Positions 1 through 7,900 of a stretch of 64,000 bases of DNA are shown piece by piece; within the stretch, counting starts at the first letter, position 1, and every line of letters starts with the position of its first letter. The stretch comes from Chromobacterium rhizoryzae (GTDB taxonomy: Bacteria > Pseudomonadota > Gammaproteobacteria > Burkholderiales > Chromobacteriaceae). Location of the stretch: positions 124,001 to 188,000 of the forward strand of contig NZ_CP066126.1 in the NCBI RefSeq assembly GCF_020544465.1. Direction: 5' to 3'. The notes under the pieces were generated by a model that made no database searches, had not been told where the DNA came from, and worked only from the letters and a program-made list of their open reading frames with translations. Made by a program: the position numbers and the translations under genes.

Positions 1-1329
1 CTGGGTGAATTGCAGAATGATGAATTCCGCCGGGCGCACTGCGGCCATGCCGATTTTGACGATTAGTTTGCCTTGAGCTATGTCGTCATCGGTCATGGTG
101 ATGTCCTTACCCACCAGTACGAAGTAGGCTTCCTTCTCACTCTTGCCGGGCAAGGCGCCCTGGCGCCACAGCGAGCGCAGGTAGTTATCGATGGCGCAGC
201 GGACCCGCTCCCAGGTGGCATGGTTGTTGGGTTCGAACACCATGGACCGCATAGTGGTTTTGATGTCTTTTTCGGCGCTGTTGAACAATCGGCGTACGGG
301 AATGTAGCGCCACTCAGTGTCGGTATTGTTTGTGAGGGTGCGGGCACCCCAGATCAACGTGCCACGGCCTGTGAATTCGCGGATGAAATTCAGCCCTTCT
401 GGGTTGAATTGGCCGTTTAAATCATCACTGGTTTTGAACAGAGGAACTAGGCCGCCGTTTAGCGCCACATTGGCTGGTGCCTTCCATACACCGCGCTCTC
501 GGTCGTTTCGGCAATATGCCCCCGCCACGGCACCGCTGGGCGGGATATCGCACAAGGTGGTTTGAAACGTGGCCCAATCGGCCCGCAGATAGGGGTAGTA
601 GCATGCGGTAAAGGCAGTCCTGCTATCCAGGGTGGTATTAGGCGTCAGTTCTTTTTGTGGACCGTCCAAAATGGCGAACAGGCTGTTGCCGGGGATGCAC
701 AGCAAATTTACAGCCGTTTCAAAAATGGTTTTGTCTTGAGCCAGGTAGTTCCCGCCAGGACCGATAGGGGAATTGGCATTTGCTGCTGGCCATGGCATCC
801 CCACGCCAGCTTCTACCAGTAAGGTCACGTCTTCCAGTCTTTGAACACGCGAGGTAAAGTCCCCGTCTTCCAACTCAACCATAACGGCCCCTTCCACGCT
901 ATCGCTGAGTGTGCTCCTTATTGGAACCAGATAACAATAACCACCCCCATTGAGAAAATAGCTTTTCACAGATTGGTGAAGTGGATTACTGGGGTCGTAC
1001 AGGGTAGCCTCTGTCGGCTTGTCGATGGTTTTAACCGCCTTATTTTGTTTTGTCTTTTGGAGGGAGGCCGCCACCTTGGGCTGATAAGCTAACGCTTTGG
1101 TAAAGTCCAACCAGGAGTTGATACGGGTGGTCTTGGGGAAGAGCAGGCGAGGTACCCCATTCGCGATATTGGCCGCGGCGTTGGGGTTTTCTTCCGCATT
1201 ATGGTTATCTTTGTCATGCGCACGTGCCACGGGAAAAACCGGCACGGCGGTGGAGCTGTTGGCGATGGACAGGGATTGGCTGGGCAGCTCTTCGATATAT
1301 ACACCGGGATAGCTGGTGACAGTGGTCAT
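1..1329 (-). CDS. eCIS/phage-type contractile tail sheath protein (3' end outside window)
   Basis: The complement strand reads open for 443 codons from an ATG at 1329 to the left edge with no stop. The N-terminus starts MTTVTSYPGVYIEELPS, the classic start of sheath subunits of Afp/PVC-type injection systems and myophages. The last residues in the window are the conserved sheath ending VRPAEFIILQFTQ, so probably only a few codons are missing. The middle carries the usual GRGTLIWGARTL and TEWRYIPVRRLF blocks. The sheath forms the contractile outer tube that drives the inner tube into a target cell. It lies 34 nt downstream of the tail-tube gene on the same strand, as in afp1-afp2 order, so the rest of the structural operon should lie to the left. 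eCIS loci often carry several sheath paralogs, so this may be one of a set. Confidence 0.93.
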   Translation of the reverse strand, partial: MTTVTSYPGVYIEELPSQSLSIANSSTAVPVFPVARAHDKDNHNAEENPNAAANIANGVPRLLFPKTTRINSWLDFTKALAYQPKVAASLQKTKQNKAVKTIDKPTEATLYDPSNPLHQSVKSYFLNGGGYCYLVPIRSTLSDSVEGAVMVELEDGDFTSRVQRLEDVTLLVEAGVGMPWPAANANSPIGPGGNYLAQDKTIFETAVNLLCIPGNSLFAILDGPQKELTPNTTLDSRTAFTACYYPYLRADWATFQTTLCDIPPSGAVAGAYCRNDRERGVWKAPANVALNGGLVPLFKTSDDLNGQFNPEGLNFIREFTGRGTLIWGARTLTNNTDTEWRYIPVRRLFNSAEKDIKTTMRSMVFEPNNHATWERVRCAIDNYLRSLWRQGALPGKSEKEAYFVLVGKDITMTDDDIAQGKLIVKIGMAAVRPAEFIILQFTQ

Positions 1330-1363
1330 GGCGGTTCACTTTCAGTATCTGTAGAGAGTGGGG

Positions 1364-1815
1364 TTAGTGGAACTGAATGGTGACGGCGTCGGCCATGAGT
1401 GCCAGCTCTTCAATGGCTACTTCGTTGCTGCTGGCGTCTAGGCTGGGGGCGGTCAGCTTGGTGGGAAAGGCATTGGCGACGTTCCAGGTAATCAACAGTT
1501 CGTTGCCAGCTTCGTTGGTGAGGCTGATGAGGATATCTTTATTTCTCCACTTGGTTGAGAGAGGTGGAGTGAATTCAGTCGTCGAGTTAACTTTTCCCCT
1601 TGATCACGCCTCGTCAGGAGGGAAATGTTAACGGGTGCGATCTGATCTGGCATGTAGAATAATCCGCTCAAGCCATCCTTGTAAGTGATGGTTTCGTGGG
1701 AGATTTCCATACCGGATACGGCGGTGAAGGCCATCTCGTCGTTACCTATGCTGATATGGTAACGGTGTGTGGGAGTGGGGTAGGCGGTTGCGATCTGCTC
1801 GGTGCTGGTTGCCAT
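1364..1815 (-). pseudogene. Degraded eCIS tail-tube gene (Afp1/PVC1-like)
   Basis: The gene starts cleanly at 1815 (ATG after AGGTAAAGG) and encodes a typical tube N-terminus with YKDGLSGLFYMP. After NISL, near 1620, homology jumps to another frame reading RGVIKGKS-x-LDD-x-IHS followed by LNQVEK. In that frame the x positions are stops: TAA at 1587-1589 and TGA at 1575-1577, where relatives have Lys/Gln and Trp. A second shift near 1540 restores ISLTNEAGNELLITWNVANA and the family C-terminus ending TIQFH before TAA at 1364. Seen directly: two frame changes and two in-frame stops. The ORF as it stands would give a 107-aa product with a scrambled tail. Inference: this copy cannot make tube protein, and the particle would need another tube gene outside the window. 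Confidence 0.88.
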
Positions 1816-2108
1816 TGCTTTTAACCTTTACCTAGTTGAGAGGGATCGATACTTTATGGAAGTAAAAATAACGCATGTCAAACAGTGGTTGGATGCGGGT
1901 TTCATAATAATTATGCATACCTAATTCGCTGCACTATAGATTATAGTTTTACAAAGGCAAGTTCAGATTTTCATGTTGGATGCTCCTGACCCGCTCCCTT
2001 CCCCGTAAGTTCCTATTTTATTTTTGTAATTCCTGAACTAATAATAAACGTGGTCAATGCCATTGAGTTGGGGCGTATGCCATAGGTTCATGACCTTTCT
2101 CGTTCTCT

Positions 2109-4187
2109 ATGAGTATTCTCCTAATGAGCAACCTCCTACCCGAATTCTATGCCTTGGATCGTCACGTCGAGCATAACTATGTTTGCCTGATGGCACAGCT
2201 GCAGCGCATCGACACGCAGCTGCAAACCCGCATACGGCAGTTACAGCAAGAATCCGATTCAGCACAGGATGAGTGGGCTTGCAATCAAAAAGACACGCCT
2301 CCTGAAGAACTGCAATCCAGACTGGCACCCCCGCCGCCAGCGTTGTTGGATGAAGAGGTAGCCCATGGCCGTTTAGGGCAGTTGGTGCAACGTTTTGGCC
2401 TGACTTCACTGGAGCGGGATGTATTGCTATTGGCATTGTTGCCACATGTGAATATGAGTTACCTAGATTGGTTTGCTCAAGCGCAGGGTAATAGCAATAT
2501 GAACCATCCTACTGTACAACTCGTCTTGGATGTCCTCTGCCCGTCACGTTTGGAGCAAGTCCAACATATGGCATCGCTATTGCCGGATGGTGCGTTGGTA
2601 CGGCAAGGGTTGCTACAGCTATCACATGGCAGTAACAATTCATCGCAAGTTAATTCCAATACCATGATTAGGGCCGATAAGCGAATTTATCATTATCTGA
2701 TTGGCCATGACTATTTACCGATCCTTTTAAGGCAAAGTTGCCGCTGGGTCACGGCATCACATCATCTTGCGACTACGATGGCTTCTAGTTTGGCACAGCT
2801 GAAAAAGAACCTTGTTCCTGGCGCATGTTTGGTGTTGAAGGGCTTGCCTGATAGTGGGCGTGCTGTGTTGGTGGCTGCTGCGGCGCAAGTGTTGGGTATG
2901 CCAGTGTTGGAGTGGGACCTGGCTAAGTTGATGGGGAACGATAGAGTCCCTCCATCCTTGGTGACCGCGATTTTTTGTGAGGTGCAGTTGTACGCGGGTT
3001 GCCTGATTTTAAAACACTTACCAGAGCAGGCGGAGAAACGGCCAGAATTAAGCGTTTTGCTAAGCCTACAGGCAGATAATTATGCGCAACCTGTGATCAT
3101 ATTACAGGGTCTGTCATCACCGATGTATTGGCTGGGTGATATACCGCATAGGGTGCTCCAGTTGCCGGCTCGTGATCTATATCAGGACAGAGCATTACTG
3201 GCCCAATGCTTGGCGGATATTCCTTTGGACGATGATGTGGATTTGACCTCATTGGCTCAGCGCTTTCCTGCGGTAGTCTCCAAGATAGAACCTATTTTGC
3301 AAGAGGCCGAGCTGTATCGTAGGCAGCGCTATCCGGTCGGTGCCCTTAGTCAGGCTGATTTGCACCAAGCCTTTCGTTGGCGTAGTCAGCAAAACTTCGG
3401 TGATTTGGCGCTGCGGATCGAACCCAAGAGGAGTTTTGATGATTTGATTGTGTCGGCGGCATTGCAGCAGCATTTGGCTGAGTTACGCGCGGCTATTTTG
3501 CATCGTGAACACGTGTTGGCTTTGGGGTTTGGCGACAAGCGGCACTATGGTGTGGGCATCAGTGCACTGTTTTATGGTGCATCTGGCACGGGTAAAACCA
3601 TGGCAGCTGAAGTTCTGGCTGATGCGCTGAGGGTGGATTTGATCAAAGTAGACCTCTCGACAGCAGTCAACAAATACATCGGCGAAACAGAAAAAAATCT
3701 GGCTCGTATTTTTGATATGGCAGCTCTCGACAGCGGTGTGCTGTTTTTTGATGAGGCTGACGCATTATTTGGTAAACGTAGTGAAGTCAAGGAGGCCAAG
3801 GATAGGCATGCCAATATCGAAGTGGCTTACTTATTGCAGCGCATGGAAGCACACACTGGCTTGGTAATCTTGTCCACCAATAATCGTTCGCATCTGGATC
3901 AAGCCTTTAGCCGCCGCTTCACTTTTATCCTTAAGTTTGACTATCCGGACCATGCTACTCGTGTTCGCTTATGGCAGGCCATTTGGCCTGCACAGGCTTC
4001 GTTGGACGACAATATTAATGTTGAGCAACTTGCCTCAATGGCGGAGCTTACCGGTGCGAATATCAGTAACATCGCGCTGGCCGCAGCTTGGCTGGCTGTG
4101 AGTGAAGGTGCGCCACGAATTGGCATGTCACATATTCAGCATGCGCTCAAGCGTGAGCTTGCGAAAACTGGCCAACTTGCCCGTTAA
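2109..4187 (+). CDS. eCIS AAA+ ATPase (Afp15/PVC15-like)
   Basis: A 692-aa ATPase divergent from the tube/sheath operon. The C-terminal AAA+ module has Walker A GASGTGKT near residue 489, Walker B VLFFDEADALF near 544, sensor-1 asparagines in LSTNN near 585 and an SRRF arginine-finger segment. An earlier segment around residues 235-350 looks like a second, degenerate AAA fold: its P-loop reads GLPDSGRA, with Arg in place of the catalytic Lys. The N-terminal third has the helical FGLTSLERDVLLLALLPH segment typical of eCIS ATPases. In Afp/PVC systems this ATPase is needed for assembly or payload loading. The start could be ATG 2109 or ATG 2124; neither has a strong ribosome site. A gene for a DUF4255 protein follows after 12 nt. 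Confidence 0.9.
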   Translation: MSILLMSNLLPEFYALDRHVEHNYVCLMAQLQRIDTQLQTRIRQLQQESDSAQDEWACNQKDTPPEELQSRLAPPPPALLDEEVAHGRLGQLVQRFGLTSLERDVLLLALLPHVNMSYLDWFAQAQGNSNMNHPTVQLVLDVLCPSRLEQVQHMASLLPDGALVRQGLLQLSHGSNNSSQVNSNTMIRADKRIYHYLIGHDYLPILLRQSCRWVTASHHLATTMASSLAQLKKNLVPGACLVLKGLPDSGRAVLVAAAAQVLGMPVLEWDLAKLMGNDRVPPSLVTAIFCEVQLYAGCLILKHLPEQAEKRPELSVLLSLQADNYAQPVIILQGLSSPMYWLGDIPHRVLQLPARDLYQDRALLAQCLADIPLDDDVDLTSLAQRFPAVVSKIEPILQEAELYRRQRYPVGALSQADLHQAFRWRSQQNFGDLALRIEPKRSFDDLIVSAALQQHLAELRAAILHREHVLALGFGDKRHYGVGISALFYGASGTGKTMAAEVLADALRVDLIKVDLSTAVNKYIGETEKNLARIFDMAALDSGVLFFDEADALFGKRSEVKEAKDRHANIEVAYLLQRMEAHTGLVILSTNNRSHLDQAFSRRFTFILKFDYPDHATRVRLWQAIWPAQASLDDNINVEQLASMAELTGANISNIALAAAWLAVSEGAPRIGMSHIQHALKRELAKTGQLAR

Positions 4188-4199
4188 TCAGGAAAAAAA

Positions 4200-4793
4200 A
4201 TGAATACCACTCTATCTTGGCCCATGTATTCCAGTGATGAAACCTTGTTGGAGTTAAATAAGTGCGTGGAAGCTGCGATACAAGCCTACTTGCCAGATGG
4301 GGTCGAGGTCTGTTTTGATATTCCTGACCCGGAGACGCCGCCGGCAACTCCGACAGTGAGTGTGTTTATGTATGCCATTCAGGAAGATCTGGAGCTGCGT
4401 ACAGGCATCGCTCGCCAGTTCATGGGCATGGCGATGTCGCCAGGCTATATTAATATTAAGTGCGAATATTTGGTGACTTATTGGGAGCAGTCCATTGGCG
4501 ATAAATGCGAAGGCCCACAGGCTAGGGCTGCCAGCACAGCGATGACAGCCTTGAATTGGGTGCTAAATGCTTTGATCAATAATCGCGAGTTAAATGGCAT
4601 GCCTGGTGCCTACATTCGTGTGATTACGCCGAATAAACTAAACGAATTAAGCAATTTTTGGCAAGCATTGGGCAATAAGCCAAGGCTATGTTTAAATTTC
4701 TCGGCAACGGTCGCGGTGACTTTGAGGGATGCTCAAGAGACCTATGCTCCTATCCAAAGCAATGAGTTGATGGTGGCCCCGAAGGAGCAATGA
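4200..4793 (+). CDS. DUF4255 tail terminator-like protein (Afp16/PVC16 family)
   Basis: A 197-aa protein with the DUF4255 layout: an N-terminal helix (ETLLELNKCVEAAIQ), an IPDPETPPATPTVSVFMYAIQEDLELR strand block (interrupted here only for description), and a C-terminal part LSNFWQALGNKPRLCLNFSA. In Afp and PVC the equivalent last gene caps the tube and sheath and fixes the end of the tail. The start ATG at 4200 follows an AGGAAAAAAA ribosome site, 12 nt after the ATPase stop, so the two are surely co-transcribed. The gene directly after it encodes a giant protein, the usual place for eCIS payloads. Confidence 0.85.
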   Translation: MNTTLSWPMYSSDETLLELNKCVEAAIQAYLPDGVEVCFDIPDPETPPATPTVSVFMYAIQEDLELRTGIARQFMGMAMSPGYINIKCEYLVTYWEQSIGDKCEGPQARAASTAMTALNWVLNALINNRELNGMPGAYIRVITPNKLNELSNFWQALGNKPRLCLNFSATVAVTLRDAQETYAPIQSNELMVAPKEQ

Positions 4794-4949
4794 ATCGTCC
4801 CAGCCTCTTTAGATGCTCTTGAGCCATTGTTGGGCTGAGCCCGCTCCTATAGAAATTCCTTCTTTATGGGCAGTTCAGTAGATGCTATCTGATATTTCTT
4901 GTATTTGTTTTATTCACAGCTTCTTCGCCTATTGCTGGAGATAATTCTT

Positions 4950-7900
4950 ATGCCTGGTCATGACCACCTTCAAGAAACTACCCAACAAGAAACTACCCAA
5001 GAAGATGAGATAGAGAATGGCGATGAGGATTGGTATCAGGGTGAGGTGAGTGGTACGCCCTCGTGGCGGCAGGTAGAGACGTTCTTCTCGTTTATCGCCC
5101 AAGAGCATTTGAAAGAGGCCCAAGAATTTAGAGAAAAGGGCCATAATAGCCAGATACCGGAAGTTGACCCTGATTTATTACCAGAGTTAGAAGACGTCGT
5201 AGCAACTATCAAATCCCGTATATATATTTATGCCAAAAGGGAAGATCAGCTGTGGCTGCTGACGCAAATTGAACAACTCGAAAGGTTTATCTCAGTGCTT
5301 TCGGGAGGGACGCTTCAGGATTGGGTGACCAACAGCATGTGTATCCACTCGCGAGAAGGCAGGGCTGACAAACTGGAGGGCAGGGCTACGGCCCAGTCAC
5401 AGGTGAGACGGCTAGAGTTAACACTGCAAGCGTTGCTTCGCACTGCCAAGGCGTTGGGTGCGGTTGTCGACTATAGCACAGCAGAAAACTTAAAGAGGGC
5501 GGTGGAAGAAGAACTGTCTACAGAGGCTACCAACGCGATAGCTTCAAACGATGAACAGGCAGTGGCGCAGGCTTTAGAGAGGATGAAGGCGGATATCGAT
5601 GGCAACTCCCCCTGGTCAGAGCTAGTGAGCGGCAGAGTGGCATCTAAGGAGGCAGACAAAGCGGTATTCTTCGAGACACTGATAACGGCTACCCGTCGTG
5701 CGGCAGCAAAAGCAAACAAGAATGCTCGTGAGCTGTCGGGTAGCGCGCAGACCTTTTTTAGTAAGGTAGCTGCGTATCTTCAGTCTTTCTCTGACGTGCT
5801 ATCGAAGTTGAATGGGAAGGTGTCAAAATCAAGTAAGGAGGGAGTGTTAGATTCATCCGCTGTTCCGAAAACGAAACAGGTAGGGGAGGGAAAGAGTGAA
5901 AAAGGCACCCTTAGGAAATGGGTTGGGAAGAAATTTGAAGAGGGAACGTCGCGCGCAGCCATCATAAAGACTATGGCTTTAAGGCAGCTTGACCGGGGAG
6001 AACGGCGAAGCAAGACACCCGAAGCTGTCATGGTTGATAGCATCATAAGAAGTATTTTGTGGCAATGTCAGCAGCCGGCAATAAAAATTCAGTCAGCCAG
6101 CGAGGCGATTTTATTGAAAGCTAAAGAGCTAAAAAAAATAGCGGGAATATTGGATGTGCATGGCACTAATCATGAGGCGATAGCGAGTGATCATCAGAAT
6201 GACGCAGACCTTGATGCTCAGGTAATAGGGTGGGTGCAAGCATACAACGAGCAAGAGAGGCCTGAAAATAAAACATCAGCGAAACTAGTCGTACTTGGCC
6301 AGTTGTTTGATAGTGATATTGCTAGTGCGCGTAAGATAGTGAGGCGGTTTAGTCGCAATCAAAATAGTGTGGGCGATGCTGCACAAAATATTAAAGATGA
6401 AATTAATCACCAATTTTCTAATGCTATAAAGAAAATGATTAATGAGCAGTTTGATGCCTCAGGCCATTCTGAGTATATAGGGTTGGAGATGAGTAAATTT
6501 CTGCCTGAAATTACCGATGGGCTTGCACAGTCTGTGGTGGAGTTAAATAATGTCATTATATCAGCTGAACGGCAGCCGCCAGATTTTTCCGATATCAAAT
6601 GTTGGGCTAAGCGGGCGTCGTTGTCTTCGACGAAAGTAAAAGAAAAGATATCAACCCAGTCCGCCTCACTGACTGGTAAGCCATTAGATGACAACTCACG
6701 GGGTGCCCGGCTTGCCAAGTACTGGGCAAGTCTTGCCCAAGAAAGGGGGAGCAAAAGTTGGCCAATGCCCGACGCGGGAATAATGTTGGCAGGACTGAGA
6801 GAGCATGGCTTGCTTAAGGGTACCGTCTCATCGGGAGATCCTAAGGGGTATTTATTGGCTACTCGACTCGCGGGAGAGGTTGAGAACGCGCATAATGATG
6901 AATTGAAGCTGCCGATGAGTGCTGATGAGTATGCCGCATTGGAAAAGAGTCTGGTTGAGTTTATTGTGCGCTGGGGGCAAAGAAGGACAACGCGAGGCAC
7001 GACACGCCTAGTTGTGGAGTTAGGTTTTGAACAAGCGATAGATACGGCCATGTTCAGTCTGTCTAACGTTATTAGAATGCCTTATAAAGTTCTGAAAGCA
7101 TCAATAATGATTCCCTACAAAGTCAACAAGGCAAGTAATTATATCCTGCCTGGGCAGGATAAGCCATATAAAGCCATTCGTAACCTGCTGGTGAAAAAAT
7201 TAAGTCAGCTGGGTTTGAAGTTGATTACTACCCCTGTGCCTGGGGTGATGAAATATGCCGTGGGTGGAGGCTTGATGGTGGGGGCGACGGCATATAACAG
7301 GTATGTAATATCGAGCGAAAATACGGTCGATGCCATATATGATAGATTGGTGAAGGGTGCAAAGAGTAGAGTAATAAAAATGGACTCAAAGACGAGTATG
7401 TTTTTTGATGTGCCACTAGACGCGATGTTTATGGTGCCTTACAAGGGCATAAGGAAGTATGGCCAAAGTATTAAAAGTAATAGTGAGGAACATGTTACAC
7501 CCAATGCGTTGGTGAAGAGAGTTTACAGACGGAGTCCGCGCAGGGAGGAGGGGGTGGCAGGGAGTGATGGAAAAATAGAAGATCTAAATGATAAATACGG
7601 CGTGAGAGAAAAAAATTCGCGTACGGCAACATTTAGTAGAGATATAAAAATGAAAGCAGCGAGGCTTGGTTTGAATATGGCCACAGCAAGTTTTGTAATT
7701 GTGCGAACTACTGAAGGAAATGATAGCGAACCACCAGTGGAAAAACGATATACTGTTAAAGGGTCACAGCTTATTGCTTATTATGATCCTCTGGATGAGG
7801 TTGAATATCCTAGCGAATTTTTGCCATTGAAAGATGATATCAATAAATTTTTATTTGAGAATTCACTAAAAATGGAAAGGGAAGTAAAGGATGTGGCAGA

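Noticed and set aside
1816..2108. Small RNA or gene in the divergent eCIS promoter region
   Set aside because: A+T-rich with no conserved fold or ORF that I can see; ordinary divergent promoter space.
4794..4949. Extra N-terminal 17 codons of the payload gene from 4899
   Set aside because: The hydrophobic start MYLFYSQLLRLLLEIIL looks like a signal, but no ribosome site precedes it and GGAG fits ATG 4950. A real signal peptide would also be odd for a cargo protein.
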